Shown: one piece after another, positions 43,647 through 52,604 of the stretch
Layout of the letters: the number at the start of each line of letters is the position of its first letter
Position numbering within the stretch: the stretch's first letter is position 1
DNA from: Flagellimonas pacifica
Lineage (GTDB): Bacteria > Bacteroidota > Bacteroidia > Flavobacteriales > Flavobacteriaceae
Reading direction: 5' to 3'
Assembly: GCF_900215465.1 (NCBI RefSeq)
Contig: NZ_OBEH01000005.1
Coordinates: 1-64,000, forward strand
DNA length: 64,000 bases
Translations under genes and position numbers: made by a program
The notes under the pieces: generated by a model
What the model was told of the DNA's origin: nothing
Seen by the model: only the letters and a program-made list of their open reading frames with translations
The model's database searches: none

Positions 43647-45932
43647 ATGGAGTTTGATTTTTCCAAGCTTAATGATCGTGAATTTGAAGTCTTGGGAGCA
43701 TCAATTATAGGCAAGATTTCAAAGAAAAGAATAGAGACATTTAAAGCAGGTAGAGATGGCGGTGTTGATGGTAGATTCTGGATTGGTAATAACGAGGGGA
43801 TAATTCAATGTAAACACTATCTAGAAACTCCTTACAGAAAGTTAATTGCAAAATTGAAGTCGGAGGAAGTAGAAAAAGTAAATAAGCTTAAACCTTCAAA
43901 ATATATATTTATTACCTCCCAAAAGCTCTCACGGTTAAATAAGAAAGAGATATATAAAATATTCTATCCCCATATTATTCGAGAAGATGATATCTACGGA
44001 AAAGAAGATTTGATTAATTTCTTATCAAAGAAAGAAAATCAAGAAATAGTTGAGCAGAACATTAAACTGTGGATTACTAGTGCTTCCGTCCTTGATATTA
44101 TATATAATAATGCCATTAAAGGAAGAAGTGAAAGCACAATTCTTGACATAGAAGAAAACACTTACAAGTATGCTGTTACAGAACATCACAGAAAGGGGTT
44201 AAAGATGTTAGAGGAAAATAATGTGGTCATAATGACTGGTGAACCAGGAATTGGAAAAACAACACTTGCCAATAATTTAGCCTTGATCTATACAGCTAAA
44301 GGTTATGAATTTTGCGATATAGAAGAGAATATAAGTGAGGCTGAAAGCTTATTTCGAGAAAAAGAAGAACGAAAAATTCTGTTTTATTGTGACGACTTTT
44401 TAGGCAGTAACTTGTATGATGCAATTAATAACAAAAGGGATTCTCATATTGTAAAATTCATAAATCGGATAATAAAGGACGACTCAAAAAAGTTCATCCT
44501 AACTTCTAGAACTAGTATTCTAAACAAAGCTTACAGCCTTAGTCACAGATTTCAGAATGGGAAAATTCGTGAAAATGAATTTTTACTTAAAGTTGAGAAC
44601 TTAACTGAAATTGATAAGGCCAAAATTTTATATAATCATATCTATCATTCAAATTTAGACAAGGAGTATATTGACAGAATATATCAACATAAACGGTATA
44701 AAGAGATTATCAAGCACAGAAACTTTAATCCTAGAATTATTGAATTTGTTACAGATATAAGAAGAGTTGGTAATATAGCACCTGATAAATATTGGAGTTA
44801 TATTCAAAAGAATCTAGAAGAACCTGAGGGAATCTGGGCGGATTACTTTCAAAATCAAACAGATGATTGTGTTAGGGCTCTAACGTTTCTTACCGTTTTT
44901 AATAAGGGAACAATATCTGAAGATGTGCTAAGGAGTTCTTATAACAAATTCCTCAAAATTCACCCAGTAAATTTGGGAGACCACTCTGATAAGAGTTTCG
45001 AAGCGATCAGAAAATTAGCTACCAAATCATTGTTGAATCGTAATCTTGTTGACGAGAATAAATATCAATATACCCTCTTTAATCCTTCAATTACTGATTT
45101 TGTATTAAGTGCGTATTCTAGTGAGAACGAGTTAATTTCAAACATTTTGAAATCTTTGAATACTGAAATTTCCATTAGCTACTTTAAAACCCTTACCACA
45201 TTTCAAAAAGTTAATTACAAATGCTCAAAAACTGTTCAAAAGGAGTTATTTGATTATTTTTTTGACAATAAAATGACAGGAGAAAACTGGGACTTTTTAA
45301 TCCTACTCACTTACATTGATTTATTCAACGAAAACGTTAATGAAAGAATTAATCAATTTCTAAATGTTCTTGTTAATTCCGTGGAACCCTTTGGAAATAA
45401 TTTGTCAGAACTTTTAATTATTCTATCTGAATTTGAACCCAGGATAAAAATTGAAAACTATGATTTTTTATACAACTTTATTGAAAATCCATTAGACGAA
45501 GAGGTCTTAATAGATTTACTTGAGTTTATAGATTCATTTGAAATCAATGATGAACATATTATGTCCCAAGCCAAGAATCAGATTGAAAACTACTTACAAG
45601 ATTTTGTCAATAATGATGATTTAAATATTGATTTTTCAAGGTATATCAGCCAATATCATTATCCGGATGGCTACGCCGATTTCGATGTTGATATTTCGGG
45701 CTTAGAATCGGAGGTATACGAAAGTCTTGATGCGATTTTGAACAGATTTAATGAATCGGTTCTAGAAAGAATTGAATTCAATTCTTCTAGTATTGTATCA
45801 AATATGGATTTGGATGGTATGGCTACAAACTTTTTGGAAAACTATCAACCTGATTTTGATGATGGGATTGGCGGGTTCTATGATAATTCGGAATATCAAG
45901 ATGATATCGATGCAATTTTTGAACGAGGGTAA
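43647..45932 (+). CDS. Restriction endonuclease-like/STAND-type NTPase fusion
   Basis: 761 aa. N-terminal PD-(D/E)xK (Mrr-like) nuclease: GRDGGVDGRF (36-43) with the metal Asp, then GIIQCKHY with Q54-x-K56. A P-loop NTPase follows: GEPGIGKTT (198-206), Walker B ILFYCDD (244-250) and a sensor in FILTSRTSIL. This matches the nSTAND3-type novel NTPase architecture. The last ~250 residues are helical and acidic, probably a sensor region. Nuclease plus STAND ATPase is a known anti-phage design (Avs-like), but this protein is much shorter than canonical Avs. It shares an operon with a serine recombinase. Defence is inferred. Confidence 0.75.
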   Translation: MEFDFSKLNDREFEVLGASIIGKISKKRIETFKAGRDGGVDGRFWIGNNEGIIQCKHYLETPYRKLIAKLKSEEVEKVNKLKPSKYIFITSQKLSRLNKKEIYKIFYPHIIREDDIYGKEDLINFLSKKENQEIVEQNIKLWITSASVLDIIYNNAIKGRSESTILDIEENTYKYAVTEHHRKGLKMLEENNVVIMTGEPGIGKTTLANNLALIYTAKGYEFCDIEENISEAESLFREKEERKILFYCDDFLGSNLYDAINNKRDSHIVKFINRIIKDDSKKFILTSRTSILNKAYSLSHRFQNGKIRENEFLLKVENLTEIDKAKILYNHIYHSNLDKEYIDRIYQHKRYKEIIKHRNFNPRIIEFVTDIRRVGNIAPDKYWSYIQKNLEEPEGIWADYFQNQTDDCVRALTFLTVFNKGTISEDVLRSSYNKFLKIHPVNLGDHSDKSFEAIRKLATKSLLNRNLVDENKYQYTLFNPSITDFVLSAYSSENELISNILKSLNTEISISYFKTLTTFQKVNYKCSKTVQKELFDYFFDNKMTGENWDFLILLTYIDLFNENVNERINQFLNVLVNSVEPFGNNLSELLIILSEFEPRIKIENYDFLYNFIENPLDEEVLIDLLEFIDSFEINDEHIMSQAKNQIENYLQDFVNNDDLNIDFSRYISQYHYPDGYADFDVDISGLESEVYESLDAILNRFNESVLERIEFNSSSIVSNMDLDGMATNFLENYQPDFDDGIGGFYDNSEYQDDIDAIFERG

Positions 45933-46082
45933 ACATTTTGTTTTTAGCTATCCTTAAAGTTGATTGCCAATTTGTAGATTTCTCGACATAGTGGAATCGA
46001 AACACTGTTATCACAACAAGATAACGAGGTGCTATTGTATCAAGTATTGATATAACAAATAGGAAAATTAATATTAAATGCA

Positions 46083-47081
46083 ATGACTTTAAAGCATTGG
46101 AATGAGCCAACAGGAATTTTTATTGTTAATATTCCTGCGGACTGGCAATACAAAAATATGGTATTTGATGACGTAGAGGAAAAGTCTCCATATAGCTTTG
46201 AATCATACGAAAATTCCGTAGGTTGCTTTCAATTGAGCTGCTATCCACTATCTGAAAGAGGAGTTAATCCAAACTTTCCAATTCAAAAAAGCAATTCAAA
46301 AATTGAGTGGTTTGAATCAAGAATGGACGACCAAGATTTTTATGTTTATTTATGGCATGCTCAGGTAGAGGATCAATTAATCATGGCTAAATGTATTTAC
46401 TCTTCTAGCCACAAAAAACATCCTAAAGTAAATGAATTGATAAGTAATGTAAGAAGATCTATAGATAGCTTGCGAGTAATTCCGATAGATGATAGAAGTT
46501 ATGCGGTCTCACTGGACAAGTATGATAACTTTATTGGTTCATTGGCAAGCTCATATGATATAAGTGAGAGAGCATTAGAATCAAAATCATACATAGAAGT
46601 TATTTCAATTGTGTCAAATCAAATAGATGCATTTTTAAGAATTTCGATTGTACTCAAAAAACAACTGGAACAGAGAACTCAAGACATAGAAGTAAAATAC
46701 CTCTTTCAAGCAGACAATCAAAGAGGTATAAGCGAAAGAGTAATCTATAGTGAATCTAAGTTGTTGGGTATAATAACGGAAGAGCTATTTGAGGAATTGA
46801 ATTTACTTTATAATATGAGAAATAGAGTAATTCATAGATATATAATAAGTTACATCAAAACAAATGATATCGCCGAAACGGCCCTCAAGTATTTATTGTT
46901 ATCAGAGAAAATAAGGGTAATATTAAAATCTATTGAAGATGACCAAATTAAAGCTGAAATTGGGATTTATGGAACTGGATATCTTAGAAATCCTGAAATT
47001 ACCATTGAAGAACAAAGAATATTTTTTGCAATGGCAAACGACAAACATTTAATTAATCATTTGCAAAGAAAAATTAAATAA
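46083..47081 (+). CDS. Hypothetical protein with C-terminal HEPN-like region
   Basis: 332 aa. The N-terminal ~130 residues look like an alpha/beta domain (GIFIVNIPADWQYK, GCFQLSCYPLSERG). The C-terminal half is helical and contains NMRNRVIHRY, an Rx4H motif as in HEPN RNases. No signal peptide. A HEPN nuclease role in an accessory region would fit a defence or toxin function, but I cannot assign a family. It is the first gene before the repeat-punctuated array. Confidence 0.6.
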   Translation: MTLKHWNEPTGIFIVNIPADWQYKNMVFDDVEEKSPYSFESYENSVGCFQLSCYPLSERGVNPNFPIQKSNSKIEWFESRMDDQDFYVYLWHAQVEDQLIMAKCIYSSSHKKHPKVNELISNVRRSIDSLRVIPIDDRSYAVSLDKYDNFIGSLASSYDISERALESKSYIEVISIVSNQIDAFLRISIVLKKQLEQRTQDIEVKYLFQADNQRGISERVIYSESKLLGIITEELFEELNLLYNMRNRVIHRYIISYIKTNDIAETALKYLLLSEKIRVILKSIEDDQIKAEIGIYGTGYLRNPEITIEEQRIFFAMANDKHLINHLQRKIK

Positions 47082-47129
47082 CTTCAGCTATCGATGGTAC
47101 TAATTTAAAGCACCATGAGAGTAGTCCAA

Positions 47130-47143
47130 AGTTCAAAAAAAAA
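47130..47143 (+). repeat. Array repeat copy 1 (degenerate)
   Basis: AAAGTTCAAAAAAAAATAATT at 47128-47148 matches the repeat consensus AAAGTTCAAATAAACGAT up to its A-rich centre. It stands 8 bp before the Fic start. Confidence 0.5.
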
Positions 47144-47155
47144 TAATTGAGAGTA

Positions 47156-47899
47156 ATGGAAATTTTAAAAGAAGTCACCAGATTTAGGAATGAGTTTTAT
47201 CACTCCCAATTCAACACTCCACAATTATTAAAAATTGTGACTAATCTGCGACTTGATTGGGGAATCAATGAAATGTCAGATTCTGAAAAATTCGATATTG
47301 GTGTGACAAAGCCATTTATCCTCAAAGGAGTCTCGCATTCAGAGAGCAAATTAAAATCCAATTCAAAACTTTATTCCTATAATGAATCTGCACAAAATCT
47401 TGTAAATAGTTTTTTTGTGAAGAAAAAACTGACCATTGAATTAATTCAAGAAATCCATTCCAACATTCTACAAGATGGTGGTCAGTTTAGAAAACAAGAA
47501 GTTATTGTAAGTGACCAAACTTCGGTAATTGAGACGAAATTTGTAGATAGCTTACAAATTGAAGAAAGACTCCTTAAACTAATAGACTGGTTTAATAAAG
47601 AACTGAATGAAGCCACAATACACCCTGTTGTTTTGGGCACAATGCTGCATTATGAATTTGTGAGAATACATCCATTCATGGATGGAAATGGAAGGCTTGC
47701 AAGAATATTGACAAGTTTAGTTCTTGTAAGTAATGGATATCTGCCCCCTACATCCAAATTCAACAATAGACAATATTATATAAGTGCGCTAAGGAGTTCA
47801 GATGGGGGTAATATTGAGCCCCTTATTGAGTTCGTTGCGAAAAGAGTAATCATTTCTTATCAAAGAATTACAGAACAAAATCTTCGGAATTATGAGTGA
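47156..47899 (+). CDS. Fic/DOC family protein
   Basis: 247 aa from the ATG at 47156; a TTG at 47147 would extend it by three residues. The complete Fic motif HPFMDGNGRLAR is at 172-183. No (S/T)xxxE(G/N) inhibitory helix is obvious at either end, unlike the Fic protein at 41632. The next gene overlaps by 8 bp and could encode the inhibitor (class I arrangement). Target unknown. Confidence 0.87.
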   Translation: MEILKEVTRFRNEFYHSQFNTPQLLKIVTNLRLDWGINEMSDSEKFDIGVTKPFILKGVSHSESKLKSNSKLYSYNESAQNLVNSFFVKKKLTIELIQEIHSNILQDGGQFRKQEVIVSDQTSVIETKFVDSLQIEERLLKLIDWFNKELNEATIHPVVLGTMLHYEFVRIHPFMDGNGRLARILTSLVLVSNGYLPPTSKFNNRQYYISALRSSDGGNIEPLIEFVAKRVIISYQRITEQNLRNYE

Positions 47900-48428
47900 A
47901 ACCGAAGAAAATATATTTGATAAGTTTAATGAATTGAACGAGAGGCTTGGTTCAGTTGGGACTCAAGAACCAGTGGAGATTTCGGAAGAAAGTGTGGTTG
48001 AATTTTGCAGAGGATTTGAGCTATTCGTACTGGGGTCATTTCACTTCATACAAGATAATACTAAGAGTCATCAGAATATTTTTGTGACTGCTAGTGGTGA
48101 CCAAATTGAAACCTTTAATGAATTGACAAAGGAAAACTTCACCGAATTTGCTAACCAACAAAAACAATGCACCCCACCTTCTTCCATTGATTTTACATTT
48201 AATTTAAGCCAATCCATTTATCCGATAAGTGATTTGTCTGAAACAGTGAACGTGTATTTAAAACAGCAAGATTATGAAATTGTATACGTGTACAGTGCTG
48301 ACAAGGAATTTAGGATTAGTAAGGCCTATATGACTTATATAGAACCTAATGAAATACGAGAGCTTAGAGATCTGATTTCTCAATCCATTATTAAAAAAGT
48401 ATCTGCTAAAATAGATGAATTGCAATAA
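47892..48428 (+). CDS. Hypothetical protein coupled to Fic gene
   Basis: 178 aa, acidic, no signal peptide or membrane segment, no family that I recognise. An 8-bp overlap with the Fic gene implies coupled translation. By position it could be the Fic antitoxin, but the short antitoxin helix motif is not evident and the protein is larger than typical FicA proteins (~60 aa). Followed by an array repeat. Confidence 0.6.
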   Translation: MSETEENIFDKFNELNERLGSVGTQEPVEISEESVVEFCRGFELFVLGSFHFIQDNTKSHQNIFVTASGDQIETFNELTKENFTEFANQQKQCTPPSSIDFTFNLSQSIYPISDLSETVNVYLKQQDYEIVYVYSADKEFRISKAYMTYIEPNEIRELRDLISQSIIKKVSAKIDELQ

Positions 48429-48497
48429 AACCGTCGCTAGTCCGATGTATCAAATAACAATCCAGAAAGACTAAATTAGATATTCCAAAAAGCAATT

Positions 48498-48516
48498 AAA
48501 GTTCAAAAAAAGGATT
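48498..48516 (+). repeat. Array repeat copy 2
   Basis: AAAGTTCAAAAAAAGGATT, 50 bp before the next gene; agrees with the consensus at both ends (AAAGTTCAA and GAT). Confidence 0.55.
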
Positions 48517-48566
48517 CCAATACCTCACTTGTAACATATTACTTTCATTTTGGACATATAGGTTAA

Positions 48567-50027
48567 ATGAGCATACAAAAAGGATTTCTTAGCACTCAAC
48601 TCCCACCATCAATCCCAAAACACAGATATGTCCTTGGTATTATAATTGGTCTTTGCTTTGCTTTTTCTCTCTATAGTTTACAATACATGGCTCGCGAAAC
48701 CCTTCGATTGAATTCTATTTCCGAAGATGATTTATGGTTTCTAAGCGATTCTGAGGTAAACTTTTACAACCTGATATTCGCTTTTATCGCAGTCATTTTT
48801 GGACTGAGTTTTTGTTTGGCCTATTGGTTTGACAGGCCTGCCAAAGTCTTTAATCTCAAAACAGGGAGACTTAGGTCTATTGTTCACGACCAAAGGTTTT
48901 TAAATTGGTACTTTTTGGCCTGGTTCTCGAAAGTGGCAACGGTTTACGGCTTCCTTTTTGGTATGGCAAGTTTTGGTGGATTTTACATGATCAGCTTGTA
49001 TCCAAATTTTAGACATTTATTTATCCTTGTCGTAATCGTCTTGTTTCTGCAAGTATGGAACGCAATCCTTCTAACATACAGAAGAAAGGCGTATCGTTGG
49101 ATGTTCATTTCATTGATGATTGTTTCAGTTCTCTCTTTTGGACTTTCCAAAATTAATTTGGTTAACTATAGAGCTTTGAATGAGAAAGTCATCGATCAGC
49201 GCTTGGATGTAAGGTATCACCTGCGGCTTCCAAAGGCAACCGCCCATAAAAAGGCCTCTTTCAGAGATATGAACCGACCTGTTGTTTATATAGTAAACCC
49301 TAAAGAAAATTTAACCGGCCCCATCGAACCAATATTGTTCTTGGGCAAAAAAGAATGTAAGTTAGAGGAACTGACCAATGAAATAATAACATTAAAAAAC
49401 AAACTACCGCAAGAACTTCAGATTTGGATGCCAGTTTTCCTAAAAGTGGATAAGAAAGTACCTATGAGCTTTGTTCACACAGTGACAAAAAATCTGGCGT
49501 TAGCTGATATTCAGAACCTAGGTTTCATTGTCATTCCTGCTGACGGTATTCATGATTCACGATATTATATTAATCACGAACGCACACATTTATCAAAGTT
49601 CAATCAGTCCCATTTTCAATTTGATTATAAAAATAACTTGCAAAAAATTGAAACGTATTCCAACAAAATAGAGATGCATGTTTTAAAGGGTGATTATAAG
49701 GTCAATTCCATAAGTGTACCAAAAGAAGAACTGGTAAATGTTCTTAGATCTTTAATAGAGAACAATCCGGACTATGGAATTGCTGTCAACTTCGATGAAG
49801 ATTTGACATTTGACACGTACTTTGAGGTAATTTCTGCTATTAACGATGCAGTTTTCTATCTTAGAAATAGGGAATCAGTTGAAAAATATGGGATGCCTTT
49901 TAGAGCTTTGGAAGAAAGCTTTCTTAGAGATTCCCAAAAAGCTGTTTTGCAAAAGTATCCTTTAAGATATATTGAAATTTGGCCCGGAGAAGGAAATCAA
50001 TTTGAAAAGGATATTTATCCGAACTGA
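48567..50027 (+). CDS. Hypothetical membrane protein with possible ExbD-like C-terminus
   Basis: 486 aa. Four to five membrane helices lie in the first ~200 residues (YVLGIIIGLCFAFSLYSL, LIFAFIAVIFGLSFCLAYW, FLFGMASFGGFYMISLY, LFILVVIVLFLQVWNAIL, MFISLMIVSVLSFGLS). A soluble remainder follows. Near 395-440 the segment VPKEELVNVLRSLIENNPDYGIAVNFDEDLTFDTYFEVI resembles the periplasmic part of ExbD, although this is only a visual likeness. No Fic- or toxin-type motif is seen. Confidence 0.6.
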   Translation: MSIQKGFLSTQLPPSIPKHRYVLGIIIGLCFAFSLYSLQYMARETLRLNSISEDDLWFLSDSEVNFYNLIFAFIAVIFGLSFCLAYWFDRPAKVFNLKTGRLRSIVHDQRFLNWYFLAWFSKVATVYGFLFGMASFGGFYMISLYPNFRHLFILVVIVLFLQVWNAILLTYRRKAYRWMFISLMIVSVLSFGLSKINLVNYRALNEKVIDQRLDVRYHLRLPKATAHKKASFRDMNRPVVYIVNPKENLTGPIEPILFLGKKECKLEELTNEIITLKNKLPQELQIWMPVFLKVDKKVPMSFVHTVTKNLALADIQNLGFIVIPADGIHDSRYYINHERTHLSKFNQSHFQFDYKNNLQKIETYSNKIEMHVLKGDYKVNSISVPKEELVNVLRSLIENNPDYGIAVNFDEDLTFDTYFEVISAINDAVFYLRNRESVEKYGMPFRALEESFLRDSQKAVLQKYPLRYIEIWPGEGNQFEKDIYPN

Positions 50028-50115
50028 TACTTACCAAGGGTGGAAGTTGGAATACATTTTAAAAATACGATTGGGTCTTTAATACCTTACGGCGTGCTAG
50101 AACACTTATATTTAT

Positions 50116-50133
50116 AAAGTTCAAATTAACGAT
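50116..50133 (+). repeat. Array repeat copy 3
   Basis: AAAGTTCAAATTAACGAT: one mismatch to the consensus. Followed after 19 bp by a lone half of the other site type (50153-50176). Confidence 0.7.
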
Positions 50134-50152
50134 AGGCCAAGGCCAACGCTTC

Positions 50153-50176
50153 ATATACAAAACCGTTGGAGCACAT
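50153..50176 (+). repeat. Solitary 3' half of an attC-like site
   Basis: ATATAC, 6-nt spacer AAAACC, GTTG, five bases, CAT: identical in layout to the 3' ends of sites 1-4 of element 1. No matching 5' half is evident after the preceding gene. It lies 20 bp before the next gene. Confidence 0.5.
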
Positions 50177-50196
50177 TTGAGAAACCGAAACATTTA

Positions 50197-50694
50197 GTGA
50201 GAGAAGAAATTAAAAATACAGATTGGCACACATATGGATTATCAATGTCCGACTATGATTATACGAAGCGATTAATCAATGAAATAATTGAGGATAGGAA
50301 TAAACAAATTGAAATTAAAGGAAAAGAATTAGAAGCTCAAAAAATTGACTCTGAAGCAATTTCGGATTTAAATTACTATGCTTATATCGACAATTTATTT
50401 ATTTGGCATTTTGGAATTTGGCGTTTACAAGGAATATTTGAAGGAATTATAAAACAGGAATTTTTTCCTAATAAAAATATGCTTGGATTAAAGTCAAAAC
50501 TAGATTACACTAGAAAAGTTTCAAATAAAATAAATCAAGATGATTATAATGAATTACTTGAATGGGGAAAGTTAAGAAATGCACTTTCTCATTTCCCACC
50601 TGAACAGTATAGACCATCTTTGTTACAAGAAAGTGATTTTAATGATTATTTGGAACTATTAAAAAAGATTACGACTGAATTAATAAATGGATGA
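50197..50694 (+). CDS. Hypothetical protein, possible HEPN-like helical protein
   Basis: 165 aa, starting with GTG at 50197 (no ATG until residue 17). All-helical pattern with GKLRNALSHFPPEQY near 127-142; R-N-A-L-S-H gives an Rx4H motif as found in HEPN domains. No membrane segment. Too short for confident assignment. Confidence 0.6.
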   Translation: MREEIKNTDWHTYGLSMSDYDYTKRLINEIIEDRNKQIEIKGKELEAQKIDSEAISDLNYYAYIDNLFIWHFGIWRLQGIFEGIIKQEFFPNKNMLGLKSKLDYTRKVSNKINQDDYNELLEWGKLRNALSHFPPEQYRPSLLQESDFNDYLELLKKITTELING

Positions 50695-50704
50695 TCATAC
50701 GGGG

Positions 50705-50722
50705 AAAGTTCAAATAAACGAT
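50705..50722 (+). repeat. Array repeat copy 4
   Basis: AAAGTTCAAATAAACGAT, the consensus itself; begins 10 bp after the preceding stop codon. Confidence 0.75.
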
Positions 50723-50834
50723 TGCCAGTAACTACTTAAAATACCTTCAAATTTATCTTAAATTAGTTCTATGCATGATTTATATGATCAATGAATGATT
50801 ATACACAATCGCTAACCATAATTAAAATCTCAAA

Positions 50835-51476
50835 ATGGCCGTCTGGCAATATCCATTAATCATTATTCCCAAAAAAGCTGTAGTTGAAAAGTTCAATGAG
50901 GTTCCTGAACGTCTATTCATTAACCATAAGGGATGGAAAAAATATTGGGAGAATATCAATTTAAATAAAGGATTTCCCGAACCTGGATTCGAAGACGCCA
51001 AAACAATAAAATGGTGGAAAAACATTGACTTGAATATTCAGGAAACTGCAAATCAAATAGACGAATTAGTAAAAAGAGGGGACTGGACTAACGATAAGGA
51101 TTTCATTGGATGGAAAGGTGACTCGGAAAAAGAAGAAGATAATGATTGCCATATCGCTTATGACAAAAAAACAAATGAAATAAGTGAATTTCAGTTCCGA
51201 ACGGACTTAAGAAATATGGAAAAAGCTACCAGATTTTTAACAGGAATGTTAGAAATCTGTTCGAATAACAGCTTGCTTTTAATGAATACTGATGGACTAT
51301 TGTTTGAACCAAAAGCAGAATTGATTTTTAAGGACTTGGAAAAATCCGACTCAATCAAGTTTCTAACCGACCCAGAAGAATTTTTAGAAGAAATCTCCAA
51401 TGACGAAGAAAACAGAATTCAATTTAATCCTGTAAAACCCAGTATTTGGGACAGAATCAAAAATCTCTTTAGTTAA
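50835..51476 (+). CDS. Hypothetical cytoplasmic protein
   Basis: 213 aa, no signal peptide or membrane helix, rich in Trp, Glu and Lys (KGWKKYWENI, KWWKNIDLN, DWTNDKDFIGWKGD). Resembles immunity-type proteins in general composition only. Separated from the next gene by 43 bp containing repeat copy 5. Function unknown. Confidence 0.6.
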   Translation: MAVWQYPLIIIPKKAVVEKFNEVPERLFINHKGWKKYWENINLNKGFPEPGFEDAKTIKWWKNIDLNIQETANQIDELVKRGDWTNDKDFIGWKGDSEKEEDNDCHIAYDKKTNEISEFQFRTDLRNMEKATRFLTGMLEICSNNSLLLMNTDGLLFEPKAELIFKDLEKSDSIKFLTDPEEFLEEISNDEENRIQFNPVKPSIWDRIKNLFS

Positions 51477-51504
51477 CTTACCTAACAAAGATTTGAGTTA
51501 ATTT

Positions 51505-51521
51505 ATAGTTCAATAAAGGAT
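51505..51521 (+). repeat. Array repeat copy 5
   Basis: ATAGTTCAATAAAGGAT, a one-base shorter variant. Its last two bases are the first two of the ATG of the next gene. Confidence 0.6.
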
Positions 51522-52269
51522 GAAGAAATCTATAATATCTATTGCCACTTGTTTTCTGTTTATCAATTGTTATTCCCAAACGGATAATTCAAAAACAGAA
51601 ATAACATTGCAAGTTCAATCTGACATCGACAATTTTTTAGTTAATGGAGAATCAATTGTTGATGTTATGGACAAAATTGTTCAAAGCCCAAGGCAACAAG
51701 AATTGACCATGAAGTTTCAGCAAGGAGTTCAAAACAATTATGAATGGTTCGTTGAATATATGGAAAATGCAACGCCGGGGAAACCAATTAAATATCACCC
51801 AAATCTTGGGATTTCAGAAGGTGAATATAACGAGCTTCAAAAGCTCATTAAAAATATTGAGATTGCTTCATCAGGAAGGGAAAATGTTGAAATCATTAAA
51901 ACAGATACGACGATATCATTCAACAGCCTTGGCAGGCTTCAAATTCTGAACCAGGTTAAAATCAATTCTATTAAGAATGAGATCAATATAGGGGAAATTA
52001 AATTGTCATATTCTGGTTCTGCGAATGTTGACAATGATGAAAACGCATTTAAAAGCAGATGGACCGGTCATAACTGGGTCTATGAGTTTCCTAATGGATT
52101 AGATAGTGAAATGTTGAAGGATGTTCAGAATTTAGTTGCAAAAAACTATAAGTTCACAATTGGAAAACTAGAGAAAAATGACAGGACATTTATTCAGATC
52201 AAAGGACTAGAATTTGATAAAGGTGTAAAGGAAGTACAGTTTGACATTCCTTTATTGTTTTTGAATTAA
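51520..52269 (+). CDS. Hypothetical exported protein
   Basis: 249 aa with a signal peptide (MKKSIISIATCFLFINCYSQ); the Cys in INC could be a lipobox residue. The mature part has no motif that I recognise. The start codon is part of repeat copy 5. Confidence 0.65.
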   Translation: MKKSIISIATCFLFINCYSQTDNSKTEITLQVQSDIDNFLVNGESIVDVMDKIVQSPRQQELTMKFQQGVQNNYEWFVEYMENATPGKPIKYHPNLGISEGEYNELQKLIKNIEIASSGRENVEIIKTDTTISFNSLGRLQILNQVKINSIKNEINIGEIKLSYSGSANVDNDENAFKSRWTGHNWVYEFPNGLDSEMLKDVQNLVAKNYKFTIGKLEKNDRTFIQIKGLEFDKGVKEVQFDIPLLFLN

Positions 52270-52299
52270 TCGTTGGGATTTGAAAACTAAAGTTTAATT

Positions 52300-52317
52300 A
52301 AAGTTCAAATCAAGGAT
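52300..52317 (+). repeat. Array repeat copy 6
   Basis: AAAGTTCAAATCAAGGAT; ends in the ATG of the next gene. Confidence 0.65.
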
Positions 52318-52588
52318 GAGCACAAAGCTTAAAAAGAGATATAAGATTCACTTTTCAAGCCTGAGGGATTTAATTAATTCCTGGAACTTGATTCCGGATT
52401 TTCCTCCCGATGAGTTTGATTCTGTAAATCATATGTGCTTAAGTTTACTTTATAAAGGGGCAGATGAATTTAAACTTAGCGAGTCAATCCATCATGAGCT
52501 AACAAAGAATTACGGATTTTCCTTAAACAAAGAAGATTCGAATACTCTAAGTAAGGAGATAATTGAATGGTGGATAAATAATAAATGA
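52316..52588 (+). CDS. Small hypothetical protein
   Basis: 90 aa, cytoplasmic, acidic to neutral, no recognised family. The start codon is supplied by repeat copy 6, and the stop codon TGA overlaps the first base of repeat copy 7, so the gene fills the whole space between two repeats. Confidence 0.6.
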   Translation: MSTKLKKRYKIHFSSLRDLINSWNLIPDFPPDEFDSVNHMCLSLLYKGADEFKLSESIHHELTKNYGFSLNKEDSNTLSKEIIEWWINNK

Positions 52589-52604
52589 AGTTCAAATAAA
52601 CGAT
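52588..52604 (+). repeat. Array repeat copy 7
   Basis: AAGTTCAAATAAACGAT forms the entire 14-bp gap between two genes, sharing bases with the upstream stop and the downstream ATG. Confidence 0.75.
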
